64,000 bases of DNA from Bdellovibrio bacteriovorus (GTDB taxonomy: Bacteria; Bdellovibrionota; Bdellovibrionia; Bdellovibrionales; Bdellovibrionaceae), in contig NZ_LUKF01000020.1 of NCBI RefSeq assembly GCF_001592755.1, positions 148,680 to 212,679 on the forward strand. Reading direction: 5' to 3'. The notes under the pieces were generated by a model. It made no database searches. It saw nothing but the letters and a program-made list of their open reading frames with translations, and was not told where the DNA came from. Made by a program: the position numbers and the translations under genes. Below are positions 32,031-41,493 of this stretch, in pieces (positions within the stretch are counted from its first letter, which is position 1; each line of letters starts with the position of its first letter).

Positions 32031-32735
32031 ATGTTAGCGATCCAAAAAGATATTCTTAAGAAAAGAAAACCAGCCCGCGCGAAAACGCTGCAGCGTTTTT
32101 TTAAGACGGGACCTGGCGACTATGCGGAAGGGGATATCTTCTTAGGTTTGACTGTTCCGGAAAGCCGGTTGATCGCTAAGAAGTATAAGGATCTGCCACT
32201 GAAAGAAGTCAGCGTTCTTGTTAAATCCCCGCATCATGAAGAGCGCCTGATTGGACTTTTGATTTTGGTAAGTCAATTCTCGAAAAGTTCTGAAGAAGTG
32301 CAAGAAAAGATCTATAAGTTTTATCTAAAGCACACGAAATATATCAATAATTGGGACCTCGTTGATTCTTCGGCAGAATACATCGTCGGCGCTTTTCTGT
32401 ATAATCGCGATCGCAAGATTTTGCAGAAGTTAGCAAAATCAAAAAGCCTTTGGGAGCGCCGGATTGCCATGCTCTCCACGTTTCATTTCATCAAAAAAGG
32501 CGAATTGAAGGACACCTTCAAAATCGCTGAAATTCTAATGAAGGACCGTCACGACCTTATTCACAAAGCCAGCGGCTGGATGTTGCGAGAAGCTGGGAAA
32601 AGAGTGAGTGAAAAAGACCTTCGCCAGTTCCTGGATCGCTATGCTGCTCAAATGCCTCGAACCATGCTTCGTTACGCCATCGAACGGCTGCCCAAAGAAG
32701 ATCGTCTTCGTTATTTGTCTCTCAAATCTAATTAA
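32031..32735 (+). CDS. AlkD-like DNA alkylation repair protein
   Basis: A 234-residue all-helical HEAT-like protein of the AlkD family, which removes N3- and N7-alkylated bases without flipping them. Family features: FFKTGPGDYAEGDIFLGLTVP, INNWDLVDSSAEYIVG (Trp and Asp of the active surface), SLWERRIAMLSTF, KASGWMLREAG and MPRTMLRYAIERLP. Normal length. Unlinked to the mevalonate operon, whose terminator lies between them. Confidence 0.9.
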   Translation: MLAIQKDILKKRKPARAKTLQRFFKTGPGDYAEGDIFLGLTVPESRLIAKKYKDLPLKEVSVLVKSPHHEERLIGLLILVSQFSKSSEEVQEKIYKFYLKHTKYINNWDLVDSSAEYIVGAFLYNRDRKILQKLAKSKSLWERRIAMLSTFHFIKKGELKDTFKIAEILMKDRHDLIHKASGWMLREAGKRVSEKDLRQFLDRYAAQMPRTMLRYAIERLPKEDRLRYLSLKSN

Positions 32736-32745
32736 TGAAGTTTAG

Positions 32746-32779
32746 CGATGCTCACAGGGTGTCATCGATCCCTTTTTTT
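32746..32779 (+). terminator. Probable terminator after the AlkD-like gene
   Basis: CGATG - 12 nt - CATCG, or the alternative GGG/CCC stem, ending in a run of seven T. It lies 11 bases after the stop codon. Confidence 0.5.
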
Positions 32780-32829
32780 GGTGACCCGGCCTCAGAGCTG
32801 AAATAGCTCCTTCTTTCAGAGGGGGCTTT

Positions 32830-33666
32830 ATGAAGATTTTCTTAATCACCATTCTGTTGGCGACACAGTCTTGGGCTTTGACGAATGCGGTTCCTGCGGA
32901 AACACCCGAACTTGAATCCGTCGTTTTCTTTAGCGCCTTGGGATATGATCCTGAAAGCAAAGACACTGTTCCTGGAATGTGTAACGGAAATCTTTTGTCG
33001 GACCGGGTGATGGTGACCGCCGCCCACTGCGTTTATCAATCCGAAGTTTTAAAGTCCTGGGAAATCGATATTCAAGTCGGTGAGTACATCTATCGCAAAG
33101 CTCCGACGGGCGAAACTCGCCGCATCGGCTATATGACAAAGTATCGTGAGACCGTAAAGGCGCGATTTGTTTACGCCGCCGATTTAAAACGCCGTCTAGA
33201 TTCTCAAGGTCTTCGTCTGCGTATCGGTCCTGCAGAAGACATCGCCATTGTTATTTTTGAAAAGCCGTTAGCACTGAAAGTAGACTTTCAATTCACTCAA
33301 ATTGTTGCTCAGAAGGAGTTACCGTCGATTCACTCGCAGTTGATCAATTACTGGCCGACAGTTGTTACGATCAATCCCATCGAAGAAATCGCAACGACGG
33401 ACACAAAAAGAATGGCACGATTAGATCGTATTACAAAAAGCTCTAGCACTTACGAATCTAAATCCACGTCGCGCGTACAGCCCGGTGACAGTGGGGCACC
33501 TCTATTTGCCAGAGTCGGGACTCAATGGAAGCAAATCGGTGTGACCAAAGGCCGTGCTGAGACTCTGTTTTCAAATTGGGACGTCTATGGAGTTTTAGAC
33601 CAAAAGATCTGTCAGATGGCCCAACAGATCCCTGAAGCTGAAATCAAAAGTTTACTGTGTAAATAA
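32830..33666 (+). CDS. Secreted trypsin-like serine protease
   Basis: A 278-residue S1-family protease with a signal peptide (1-16, SWA). The catalytic triad is His66 in VTAAHC, Asp137 in AEDIAIVIF and Ser221 in QPGDSGAPLF. Two Cys flank the catalytic His (CNGN and AHC), the classical disulfide. Pro/Gly context of the specificity pocket is not clear, so trypsin-like cleavage is not assured. Bdellovibrio genomes carry many such proteases for prey digestion. GAGGGGGC precedes the ATG. The gene ends in a bidirectional terminator. Confidence 0.88.
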   Translation: MKIFLITILLATQSWALTNAVPAETPELESVVFFSALGYDPESKDTVPGMCNGNLLSDRVMVTAAHCVYQSEVLKSWEIDIQVGEYIYRKAPTGETRRIGYMTKYRETVKARFVYAADLKRRLDSQGLRLRIGPAEDIAIVIFEKPLALKVDFQFTQIVAQKELPSIHSQLINYWPTVVTINPIEEIATTDTKRMARLDRITKSSSTYESKSTSRVQPGDSGAPLFARVGTQWKQIGVTKGRAETLFSNWDVYGVLDQKICQMAQQIPEAEIKSLLCK

Positions 33667-33690
33667 GCTGCCTTCAAACGCAGCTTATTT
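33661..33690. terminator. Bidirectional terminator between convergent genes
   Basis: AAATAAGCTGC - 8 nt - GCAGCTTATTT, 11-bp perfect stem. It includes the stop codons of both the serine protease and the methyltransferase genes. Confidence 0.7.
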
Positions 33691-34440
33691 CTGAGAAACA
33701 GAATAGCTGAATAGAGCAATACTGGCAGCCACGGTCGCATTCAAGGATTCCACGCTTTGCGTAGCGACTGACAAGCGCTTTAAACCTTTAAGGCCACTAA
33801 ACCCAGGTCCCTCTTCACCAATAGCTAAGCGGATGTTTTTGGGCCATTTGAAAGTAGCGACATTTTCGCCTTTCATATCTAAAGCGTACACATCTTCGTT
33901 GCCGGCAACAAAGTCCGTGAATTTGCCAATGCGATAAAGCGGCAACTTTAAAAGAGCTCCGGCCGAGGATTTAATCGCCTTCGGATGGAACGGGTTGCAA
34001 CTTTCTTCCGTCAGAATCATTTTGCTCGCACCAAAAGCTAAAGCCGAGCGCGCCAAAGCCCCAAGATTCGAAGGATCTCCCAATGGAGAAAGCACTTCCA
34101 AACCTTGAGTTTTTTCTGCCGACAACGCCGGAATTTCTTTCGGCTCTAAAACTAAGAGATTGTAATGGGTGCCAATGACATCGACTTCGTTAAACAGAGC
34201 TTTCGGAAGCTTAAAAACAGGGATGCGCTGGCCTTTTAAGGAGGCTGCCGTCATCGTCAAAGATTTAAGATCTTCATGAACCAACTCCGCTTTCACTTTG
34301 AAATTTGGATTTTCTAAAAACTCACCAATAAGCTTTTCTCCCATCAGGATGAACTCTTGGTGTTTTTTGATTCCGCGGGCGGAAGCTAAATCCACCCAGC
34401 GGCGAAAGTGGTCGTTGCTTTTTGAGCTGATCTCAATCAC
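33685..34440 (-). CDS. TrmH/SpoU-family RNA 2'-O-methyltransferase
   Basis: A 251-residue SPOUT-class enzyme. The N-terminal ~95 residues form the substrate-binding domain (HQEFILMGEKLIGEF). The knotted SAM-binding domain carries the three SpoU motifs: SPLGDPSNLGALARSALAFGA, LAIGEEGPGFSGL and VESLNATVAASIALFSY. It methylates 2'-OH groups in rRNA or tRNA; the site is not predictable. Length and motifs resemble the RlmB/TrmH group. It is close (11 bp) to the upstream exported protein gene on the same strand. Confidence 0.9.
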   Translation of the reverse strand: MIEISSKSNDHFRRWVDLASARGIKKHQEFILMGEKLIGEFLENPNFKVKAELVHEDLKSLTMTAASLKGQRIPVFKLPKALFNEVDVIGTHYNLLVLEPKEIPALSAEKTQGLEVLSPLGDPSNLGALARSALAFGASKMILTEESCNPFHPKAIKSSAGALLKLPLYRIGKFTDFVAGNEDVYALDMKGENVATFKWPKNIRLAIGEEGPGFSGLKGLKRLSVATQSVESLNATVAASIALFSYSVSQK

Positions 34441-34451
34441 GGTGCAAATCC

Positions 34452-34868
34452 TTATTTCTGACGATACAGTCTAACATCGACGTAGCGGTTGTGGCCTTTG
34501 GCGATACGAAGCTTCGTGCCTTCATAGTCTTTGTAAAGAACGATGGCTGCTGAGTGGTTGGCGTCCATAACCAGCTTACCCCAAAACACATTGTCTCCGC
34601 GGTAAAGGGAGCCGACAGCTTTGTGAGTGAAAACAGCGCCAGAAGAAATCGCAATGGAAGCGCGGCCGATCTCTAAAGGATCTTTTTGAATATTGATATA
34701 CCAAACGGCATTGTGTTCGTAAGCGACCCAATCACCATAGATCGTCGTTTCATTGAGGGCTTCACGCACCACGCTGGTTGGCCAAGGAACGATAGGTCCA
34801 TCGCCAGGGCCGGCAAAGCTGAAAGAGGTCATGATGAAGACGGCCATAAAAGAGCTTAGGAGTTTCAT
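34452..34868 (-). CDS. Small exported protein of unknown function
   Basis: A 138-residue protein with a signal peptide (1-19, SFAG). The mature part starts PGDGPIVPWPTSV and is beta-rich with several Trp and Tyr and no Cys. No family recognised. Its ATG overlaps the stop of the regulator gene (ATGA), so the two are coupled. It could be a target or co-factor of that regulator's pathway, but nothing shows this directly. Confidence 0.75.
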   Translation of the reverse strand: MKLLSSFMAVFIMTSFSFAGPGDGPIVPWPTSVVREALNETTIYGDWVAYEHNAVWYINIQKDPLEIGRASIAISSGAVFTHKAVGSLYRGDNVFWGKLVMDANHSAAIVLYKDYEGTKLRIAKGHNRYVDVRLYRQK

Positions 34869-35989
34869 AGTGGAGCTTCCTCTAAATTCTTAAAATGAAC
34901 ATGGGTTTGTGAGTTAAAGTAATAACCTTTGCGATCGCGCAGGATATAGCGCGGACTTTCTAAATCCGGCTCTAGCAAAGTGCGCAAACGTTTGATCGAA
35001 ACATAGATCAAATTGTCGTGCAGATCGGGATCGTAAACTTGCGACCAGATTTTTTCCGCCAAATCTTCTTTGGAATAGCGTTGACCTGGGGTTTTGATGA
35101 ACATCAAGGCCATATCAAAAAGTATGTGCTGATTTTTAAAATCAATCGGGCCTTTGGTTCTTTCGCGCACGAAACGATTCTTTTCGTCGATCTCGAAATC
35201 GTAGTGAGCTTTCTGATTGCGCTCGCTTTCGGGATAGATTTTTAGGATGCGCTTATAAAGGCGCGGCGTCTTTTGCGGATTTAAACCCTTCAAGGCAAGT
35301 TCAGCATAAAGGCGATAGTGTTCATGTTGTTGTTGGGCGCGAGCGACCAAGGCGAGTTCACCCAAGACCGAAGAAATGGATGTCTGATAACCATGAAGCT
35401 TCGCGGTTTCATAGTTTTTCCAAAGCGTGTTCAATGCAGCATCATGTTGTTGAGATTCGAGATAAACATATCCGCGAACATTATTTGCAATCAGTGAAAG
35501 CTCGGGGTTTTCGATCTCTGCCAAAAGTGTATCAATCTTGCTTAAGAGCTGAAGTGCCTGCGTGAAGGTTTTGGGATTGAACGACAGTTGAAAGGCATTG
35601 ATGAGAAGGGCTCTGGCCAAAACTTCCAAATCACGACTGTGAGTGGCCTTGGTGATAGCAGAATCCAAGTAAGCTTGCGATTCTGCGGCTTTTCCTTGCG
35701 CCAAAAACCAGGATGCAATCAAAGTCTGTGCAGAGGCTTGAAGAGACTCAGAAAGTTTTCCCGAAGCCAAAAGCTCTAAGGCTTCCAGCATGACCTTTTC
35801 AGCCGTGGCGATGTCTTCAAGTTCAATACAAGATTGAAGATAAACACGCGCGCTTTCAATCCAGAAGGAATACTGTTCTGTCCGTGCAAATGTGTGCAAG
35901 GCTTCCGCCGCCGTTTCACGAGCCTCTGGCATATCCCCGTTGCGGGACTGCAGTTTGGCTAGTTGTAAAAGGTGGGGAAGATTTGTCAT
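34865..35989 (-). CDS. TPR protein with C-terminal OmpR-type winged helix
   Basis: A 374-residue cytoplasmic protein. Residues ~1-270 form TPR-like helical pairs (LLQLAKLQSRNGDMPEARETAAEAL and others). Residues ~275-365 form a winged-helix DNA-binding domain of the OmpR/PhoB type: YSKEDLAEKIW, NLIYVSIKRLRTLLEP, IRDRKGYYF-like wing (ILRDRKGYYFNS). This is the reverse of SARP order, in which the DNA-binding domain is N-terminal. No receiver domain is visible, so the signal probably comes through TPR contacts. It leads a two- or three-gene unit with the small exported protein. Confidence 0.85.
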   Translation of the reverse strand: MTNLPHLLQLAKLQSRNGDMPEARETAAEALHTFARTEQYSFWIESARVYLQSCIELEDIATAEKVMLEALELLASGKLSESLQASAQTLIASWFLAQGKAAESQAYLDSAITKATHSRDLEVLARALLINAFQLSFNPKTFTQALQLLSKIDTLLAEIENPELSLIANNVRGYVYLESQQHDAALNTLWKNYETAKLHGYQTSISSVLGELALVARAQQQHEHYRLYAELALKGLNPQKTPRLYKRILKIYPESERNQKAHYDFEIDEKNRFVRERTKGPIDFKNQHILFDMALMFIKTPGQRYSKEDLAEKIWSQVYDPDLHDNLIYVSIKRLRTLLEPDLESPRYILRDRKGYYFNSQTHVHFKNLEEAPL

Positions 35990-36063
35990 CGTTCGGGTTT
36001 CTATTTCTATGGGGAAAGAGAGTCAATTCTTAAAATTTCTTACTTGCCGGAGGAAAACGAGGC

Positions 36064-36915
36064 TTAAGTATATTTGGCCCAGCGTCTTTTCTCGTCTCCT
36101 GAGAGCTCATCAAATAAAAGCTCTTCGCCTTCATCCTCTTCGGGTAATGGTTTGTTTTTAATCTTTTCGTAAACAACCAAGCGGCGCTCGTGAGGCGTTT
36201 GCGGAAGAGTGTAGGCGACGTCTTCAACAAGTTTGTAATACTCAGACCACTCGGTGTCTTGAAAGGCTTTGATTTCGGGATCGACTCCAGGGCCTTTCAT
36301 GAAATAAACGCGGCCGCCGGTTTGAAGGCAACTGATCACGTTCCCCAAAGTGTTACCGATATCTTCTACTGCGCGAGTAATTGCTCCATTCACAGGATAC
36401 ATGCAGTGTTGGTTGATATTGCGACCCAAGATATCAAGGTTTTGCAGTTTCATTTCAGAGCGGACGTGCTTTAAAAACTCCACTCGGCGCTGAACGCCTT
36501 CTCCTAAAAGAATCTTCTCTTCGGGAAGCATGATTTTTAAAGGAATTCCCGGAAAGCCCGGGCCCGTGCCCACGTCCAAAAGCGGGAATTGGAGTTTCGT
36601 GTATTTCAGAATGATGATGCTATCGATGAAATGTTTAATAGCGACGTCGCGCAGTTTCAGCAGGCGAGTAAAATTCTCTTTTTCCTGATTTAACATCAAA
36701 AGGCGGTAAAAATGCGCTAGCTGCAGGCGTTGTTGGTGGTTCACCATATCAAAACCATGATTGCGGAAGACATCGGCCAGGCGATCATTGGCCTCATTGA
36801 GCTCATAAATCAGCTCTGGCTTCTTATGACGACCCATATTTGAAGGGGAGAAGTTTCCGCGGGCTTCTTGACGGGCTTTATAGGGACTGTAATTCGATTT
36901 ATTTTTATGCGCCAT
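36064..36915 (-). CDS. rsmG: 16S rRNA m7G527 methyltransferase
   Basis: A 283-residue SAM-dependent enzyme that methylates N7 of G527. The core includes HFIDSIIILKY, the SAM motif LLDVGTGPGFPGIPLKIMLP, RRVEFLKHVRSEM and VNGAITRAVEDI. It is longer than the usual ~210-240 residues, with a basic N-terminal extension (~45 residues) and an acidic C-terminal tail. The motif and order make the call firm. It is divergent from pheS and not next to parA/parB, unlike in many genomes. Confidence 0.9.
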   Translation of the reverse strand: MAHKNKSNYSPYKARQEARGNFSPSNMGRHKKPELIYELNEANDRLADVFRNHGFDMVNHQQRLQLAHFYRLLMLNQEKENFTRLLKLRDVAIKHFIDSIIILKYTKLQFPLLDVGTGPGFPGIPLKIMLPEEKILLGEGVQRRVEFLKHVRSEMKLQNLDILGRNINQHCMYPVNGAITRAVEDIGNTLGNVISCLQTGGRVYFMKGPGVDPEIKAFQDTEWSEYYKLVEDVAYTLPQTPHERRLVVYEKIKNKPLPEEDEGEELLFDELSGDEKRRWAKYT

Positions 36916-37026
36916 AAGGGTCCTGGGAAGATAGGGGGAAAGCCTTTAAACCTCAAGGCTTTTCTGCGCTGTGTGTAAAAGCTAAATGCTTGAAAATACG
37001 GGCCTCTGAGGTGATTATGAGACCCT

Positions 37027-38052
37027 ATGTCCACGACCAAACTTGATTCCATCAAAGATACAGCCCTGGCGGCTTTTAAAGCTGCTCCAACATCCAAAGA
37101 CCTCTACGACCTGAAGGTTCAGTACCTTGGGAAGAGTGGTTCTTTAACAGAGATCATGAAAGAAATGGCCTCTTTGCCGAAAGAGGAAAAGCCTCTGTTT
37201 GGTAAAAAGGTGAATGAAGTGAAGCAGCTTCTTGAAGCGGCTTACACGGAAGCTGAAGATGCTCTGAAGAAAAAAGAGATTTCGGCGAAAATGGCGGCTG
37301 AAGAAATCGACCTGACATTGCCTGCGGCTTCGCAGCCAAAAGGTTCGGCTCACCCAGTGAATATCGTCGTGGAAGAAATCTTTACGGTGATGGCGCGTTT
37401 GGGTTACAGCGTGCGCACAGGTCCATTGATTGAAAAAGATTATTATAACTTTGAAGCTTTGAATATCCCTGCGGATCACCCCGCGCGTGATATGCAAGAT
37501 ACTTTCTTCATCGATAAAAGCCATGTGCTTCGCACGCACACGTCACCGATTCAAATTCACTCTTTGGAAACAGAACAGTTGCCATTGCGTGTGATTGGTA
37601 CGGGCCCGGTGTTCCGTTGTGACAGCGATATTTCGCATCTTCCAAACTTCCATCAGATTGAAGCTTTGTGTGTGGATGAGAAAGTTTCGATGGCGGATCT
37701 TAAAGGCACGATCAGTTTCTTCGTTCGTGAATTTTTTGGTCCTGGATTGAAAACAAGATTCCGTCCTAGTTTCTTCCCTTTCACCGAGCCTTCGGCAGAA
37801 GTGGATTGCTCTTGCCCAATTTGTAAAGGCAAAGGTTGCAGTCTTTGTAAACAATCGGGTTGGATTGAAATCGGTGGTTGTGGTCTTGTGAATCCGAAAG
37901 TATTCCAAGCCGCGAAAATCGAATATCCAAAATGGCAAGGCTTTGCGTTCGGCTTTGGTGTTGAGCGTATGGCGATTATTAAATACGGCATCGAAGACAT
38001 TCGTTTATTCCCTGAAAATGATGTGCGTTTCTTAAGGCAGTTTGTAAAATGA
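37027..38052 (+). CDS. pheS: Phenylalanyl-tRNA synthetase alpha subunit
   Basis: A 341-residue catalytic subunit. The N-terminal coiled coil ([17 protein letters not shown]) binds tRNA; the class II core has [21 protein letters not shown] [26 protein letters not shown], and [14 protein letters not shown] (motif 3). [15 protein letters not shown] segment between resembles a zinc-ribbon insertion. The ATG is 10 bases downstream of a separate ATG with a better ribosome site (see findings). It overlaps pheT by 4 bp. Confidence 0.95.
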   Translation: MSTTKLDSIKDTALAAFKAAPTSKDLYDLKVQYLGKSGSLTEIMKEMASLPKEEKPLFGKKVNEVKQLLEAAYTEAEDALKKKEISAKMAAEEIDLTLPAASQPKGSAHPVNIVVEEIFTVMARLGYSVRTGPLIEKDYYNFEALNIPADHPARDMQDTFFIDKSHVLRTHTSPIQIHSLETEQLPLRVIGTGPVFRCDSDISHLPNFHQIEALCVDEKVSMADLKGTISFFVREFFGPGLKTRFRPSFFPFTEPSAEVDCSCPICKGKGCSLCKQSGWIEIGGCGLVNPKVFQAAKIEYPKWQGFAFGFGVERMAIIKYGIEDIRLFPENDVRFLRQFVK

Positions 38053-40493
38053 AGATCAGTTTAAAATGGCTCCAAGATTATGTTGATGTGACCGAATTCT
38101 TTCAAAAACCGGAAGAGTTGGGTGAAGCTCTCACTCGCGCGGGTCTTGAGGTGGAAGAAATCACCAATCGCGCGAAAGACTTTAACCACGTGGTTGTAGG
38201 TCACATCTTAGAAAAAGATAAACATCCTAATGCGGATAAACTTTCTTTGTGCCGCGTTTCTACAGGTGAGGGTGTTGTTCACCAGATCGTGTGTGGAGCG
38301 CAAAATCACAAAGCCGGGGACCGTGTGATCGTGGCTTTGCCGGGAGCTGTGTTGCCTGGTAATTTTGCGATTAAAAAATCAGCAGTTCGTGGTGTGGATT
38401 CAGCTGGCATGCTTTGTTCTTTAAAGGAACTTGGTTTAGCGAAAGAATCTGAAGGTATCGCGATTCTGCCTGTGGATGCTCCCGTCGGCAAACCTTATGC
38501 AGAATACGCTGGTTATGACGACATCACTTTCGAATTAAAAGTAACACCGAATAGAGCGGACTGCTTAAGCCACTACGGTTTGGCGCGCGAAGTGGCCTGC
38601 CTCTATGGTAAAGAATTGAAAGTTCCCAATACAGAACCGAAAGTAAATTCTCAATCTACAAAGAGTGAAATCTCTTTGGATGTGAAGGCTTTTGATTTGT
38701 GCCCTCGTTATACCGGCCGTTATCTGAAGGGCTTAAAAGTAGGCCCTTCTCCAGAGTGGTTGGTGAAGCGTCTTGAAAGTGTGGGTATGAACTCTATTAA
38801 TAACATCGTCGACGTCACAAACTACGTGATGATGGAATTGGGTCAGCCTCTGCATGCCTTTGATGCGGCTTTTATCGCGGGTAAAAAAGTGATTGTGGAT
38901 CGCGCGACGAAAGGTGAAAAGTTCATCACTCTTGATGGCTCTGAAATCACTTTGACGGGTGAGGAGCTGACTATTCGTGATACGTCTCATCCAGCTTGTC
39001 TTGCAGGTGTTGTCGGTGGAAAGAACTCCGGCGTTACTGAATCTACGACTGAAGTTTTCTTGGAATCTGCCTACTTCCTGCCAATGAGTGCTCGTAAAAC
39101 ATCTCGCACTCACGGTATTGACACGGATTCCGCTTACAGATTCTCTCGCGGTGTAGATCCAGATGGTGCGCTTCGTGGATTGAATCGTGCGACAGCTTTG
39201 ATTTTAGAAGTTGCGGGTGGCGAAGCTTTTGGTGATCACCATGACTTCTATCCAAATCCAGTGAAAAAAGCTCCCGTGACGATCTCTGTACAAACGGTGA
39301 CGGATCGTTTGGGCTATCAAGCCGAAGAACACAAGTTCGTGGACTTCATGAAGCGCTTGGGTTGTCAGCTTGAACAAGCTGGCGTGGGTTCATATAAAAT
39401 TCTTCCTCCGACATTCCGTTTTGACCTTGAGCAAGACATGGATTTGGTTGAAGAGTACGCTCGTTTGAATGGTTATGAACACATCCCGGAATCTTTGCCG
39501 GTATTTAAGACGATGCCGTCTCATCACGACAAGGCATTTATGCTGAATCGCACGACGAGCGAGTTGATGCGTGCGGAAGGTTTCCAGCAGGCCGTGAACT
39601 TTGCCTTTGTAGGCTCTAAAGCTGAAAAGGCTTTCTTAGGTTCTGTAGAAACTTTGAAAGCGGCCGGCTTGTCTGTTTCCGAAAAAGAAATTCGCATCAT
39701 GAATCCATTGAATGAAGAAATGGATGTGATGAGAACTTCTTTGAGCTTCGGTCTCTTCAAGAATCTGAACACAAACTTCCACGCAGGCAATATGCAAGGT
39801 CGTTTGTTTGAGATCGGCAATTCTTTCTTTATGAAAGAAGACGGTACTTACGGCGAAACAAGTCGTTTGGCTTTGGCTCTTTGGGGGCGTGCTTCCAATC
39901 TTTGGAATAAGTCTTTGGATTATCCTGTGGTGTTCGAACTTAAAGCAGCGGTTGAAGTGTTGCTGAAGTCTTTGAATATTTCCGCCTACACGTGGGTGAC
40001 GCCGGCAAATAAAGCAGAAGTGCCTGCATTCCTGCATCAAGGACAATATGCTCAACTTTTGGTTGAAGGTAAAAAAGTGGGTTTCATCGGAACTCTTCAT
40101 CCCGTTCTTTTGGATGATAATAAGATCCGTGTGCCTGCGGCATTAGCAGAGCTTGATTTAGATCAGCTTTACAAAGGACAACCTCGTCCTTACCGCATCC
40201 AAAGTATTTCAAAGTTCCCGGTGGTCGAGCGCGACTTTGCGTTTGTGATGCCGAAGACTTTGAAAGTCGGCGATGTGCTTAAAGATATCCGTAAGGCAGC
40301 GGGCTCGTTGCTAGTAAATGTGGATGTCTTTGACTTGTATGAAGGCGAAAAAATGGAGGCGGGTAAGAAATCCGTCGCGATTCGCCTATGGCTTCAAGAT
40401 AAAAATGCCACACTGCAGGAAGCGCAAATTGCAGAGACGACAAACAAGGTGCTTGAGAGCTTGAAAAAGAATTTTGATCTTTCTGTGAGATAA
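38049..40493 (+). CDS. pheT: Phenylalanyl-tRNA synthetase beta subunit
   Basis: An 814-residue subunit with domains in the normal order: N-terminal strand ([13 protein letters not shown]), EMAP-like tRNA-binding domain (~45-150, [11 protein letters not shown]), B3/B4 editing region with [18 protein letters not shown] and [23 protein letters not shown]5 domain (~400-475), pseudo-catalytic core and C-terminal FDX-ACB anticodon domain ([14 protein letters not shown]). It forms an alpha2beta2 enzyme with PheS and edits Tyr-tRNA(Phe). Coupled ATGA start. Confidence 0.96.
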   Translation: MKISLKWLQDYVDVTEFFQKPEELGEALTRAGLEVEEITNRAKDFNHVVVGHILEKDKHPNADKLSLCRVSTGEGVVHQIVCGAQNHKAGDRVIVALPGAVLPGNFAIKKSAVRGVDSAGMLCSLKELGLAKESEGIAILPVDAPVGKPYAEYAGYDDITFELKVTPNRADCLSHYGLAREVACLYGKELKVPNTEPKVNSQSTKSEISLDVKAFDLCPRYTGRYLKGLKVGPSPEWLVKRLESVGMNSINNIVDVTNYVMMELGQPLHAFDAAFIAGKKVIVDRATKGEKFITLDGSEITLTGEELTIRDTSHPACLAGVVGGKNSGVTESTTEVFLESAYFLPMSARKTSRTHGIDTDSAYRFSRGVDPDGALRGLNRATALILEVAGGEAFGDHHDFYPNPVKKAPVTISVQTVTDRLGYQAEEHKFVDFMKRLGCQLEQAGVGSYKILPPTFRFDLEQDMDLVEEYARLNGYEHIPESLPVFKTMPSHHDKAFMLNRTTSELMRAEGFQQAVNFAFVGSKAEKAFLGSVETLKAAGLSVSEKEIRIMNPLNEEMDVMRTSLSFGLFKNLNTNFHAGNMQGRLFEIGNSFFMKEDGTYGETSRLALALWGRASNLWNKSLDYPVVFELKAAVEVLLKSLNISAYTWVTPANKAEVPAFLHQGQYAQLLVEGKKVGFIGTLHPVLLDDNKIRVPAALAELDLDQLYKGQPRPYRIQSISKFPVVERDFAFVMPKTLKVGDVLKDIRKAAGSLLVNVDVFDLYEGEKMEAGKKSVAIRLWLQDKNATLQEAQIAETTNKVLESLKKNFDLSVR

Positions 40494-40546
40494 ATTCTTG
40501 ATTGTTTTCAGTTACTTGTTACCCTTTGTAGTAGAAATGGTTAATC

Positions 40547-40573
40547 CCGCCAAAGCACGGAGTGCGAAGGCGG
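40547..40573 (+). promoter_or_regulatory. Two-tier hairpin in the ihfA 5' leader
   Basis: CCGCC-AAA-GCAC-GGA-GTGC-GAA-GGCGG: both stems are perfect with a symmetric internal loop. It lies 16 bases before the ihfA start and just before its ribosome site. No U-run follows, so it is not a terminator. Confidence 0.6.
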
Positions 40574-40589
40574 AAATGGAGTATAAATC

Positions 40590-40958
40590 ATGGCTGGCCA
40601 GAACTTAGGTAAATCAACGGTGACTAAGGCCGATATCGTCGAGAACGTGTATCAAAAGATCGGTTTCTCGAAAAAAGAAGCTTCCGAGCTTGTTGAGCTT
40701 TGCTTCGATACTTTGAAAGACGTTTTGCAAAACGGCGACAAAGTAAAAATCTCTGGTTTTGGTAACTTCGTTGTTCGCGGCAAAAACGAACGTATTGGTC
40801 GCAACCCTCAAACAGGGGAGCAGATCAAGATTTCCGCTCGCCGTGTTCTTACGTTCCGTCCTTCGCAAGTTTTAAAAGCGATGTTGAACGGTGAAGAGTA
40901 CGCTCACTTAAAAGATGAGGACGATGATGATGACGACGACTATGATGACAACGAATAG
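40590..40958 (+). CDS. ihfA: Integration host factor alpha-type protein
   Basis: A 122-residue HU/IHF-family DNA-bending protein. The core (TKADIVENVYQKIGFSKKEA, VKISGFGNFVVR, the beta-arm with RIGRNPQTGE, and ISARRVLTFRPSQVLK) matches IHF alpha. It ends in an unusual acidic tail rich in consecutive Asp that is absent from standard IHF alpha (~100 residues). The pheT-ihfA-merR order is conserved in many proteobacteria. The tail is encoded by GAT/GAC repeats that also contain the start of the following gene in another frame. Confidence 0.93.
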   Translation: MAGQNLGKSTVTKADIVENVYQKIGFSKKEASELVELCFDTLKDVLQNGDKVKISGFGNFVVRGKNERIGRNPQTGEQIKISARRVLTFRPSQVLKAMLNGEEYAHLKDEDDDDDDDYDDNE

Positions 40959-41463
40959 TGAGCCAGAACAACTCGAAATGGATAGTTCCGAGTTGTCTCT
41001 TGGTGATAGCCACGTTGATTTCGTTGAAGAGTCTGTTGCCACTCCGGTGACGGCTCCGATCTCGATTCCTGCCATGCTTTGTGATGACAAGCTTTTGGAA
41101 GAGATCAATGCCATCCCTGATAAAATGGGATTCAAAATTGGCGACGTAGCTGAAATCTTAGGTATCAAACAGTATGTTCTTCGTTACTGGGAAACAGAGT
41201 TTGAAATCCTGCGCCCTAAAAAAGCCTCTAACAACCAACGTATGTACACTCGTAAAGATGTCGAAAATGCGTTGTTGATCCGTAAACTTTTGCACCGCGA
41301 TCGCTTCTCGATTGAGGGCGCAAGAAATGCGATGAAAGAGCTTAAAGCTCATGTTCGCAAAGAAAAAGACATGAGCCAGGTGATTCATAAGCTTGAGAAC
41401 TTCAACGAGACGGTTGAAGACTTGATTATGGATATCCGAAGAGTTCGCCAAATGTTCAAATAG
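40927..41463 (+). CDS. MerR-family transcriptional regulator
   Basis: About 178 residues. The start is uncertain within a run of ATG codons (40915-40945) inside the ihfA acidic tail; 40927 is preferred because GAGG is 6 bases upstream. Residues ~55-130 hold the MerR winged helix (FKIGDVAEILGIKQYVLRYWE, NQRMYTRKDVENAL) and a coiled-coil follows (VIHKLENFNETVEDLI). The DNA-binding part is in the middle, after an acidic N-terminus. It corresponds to the merR-like gene commonly found after ihfA. No effector-binding domain is visible. Confidence 0.88.
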   Translation: MMTTTMMTTNSEPEQLEMDSSELSLGDSHVDFVEESVATPVTAPISIPAMLCDDKLLEEINAIPDKMGFKIGDVAEILGIKQYVLRYWETEFEILRPKKASNNQRMYTRKDVENALLIRKLLHRDRFSIEGARNAMKELKAHVRKEKDMSQVIHKLENFNETVEDLIMDIRRVRQMFK

Positions 41464-41493
41464 AAAAGGCCTCGCAAGAGGCCTTTTGTTTTT
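41464..41493 (+). terminator. Terminator after ihfA-merR
   Basis: AAAAGGCCTC - GCAA - GAGGCCTTTT stem with GTTTTT, beginning at the merR stop. It lies against the convergent binding-protein gene and may work in both directions. Confidence 0.85.

Noticed and set aside
37008..37046. Classical pheST attenuator leader peptide
   Set aside because: The short ORF has no Phe codons and no terminator/antiterminator pair is visible.
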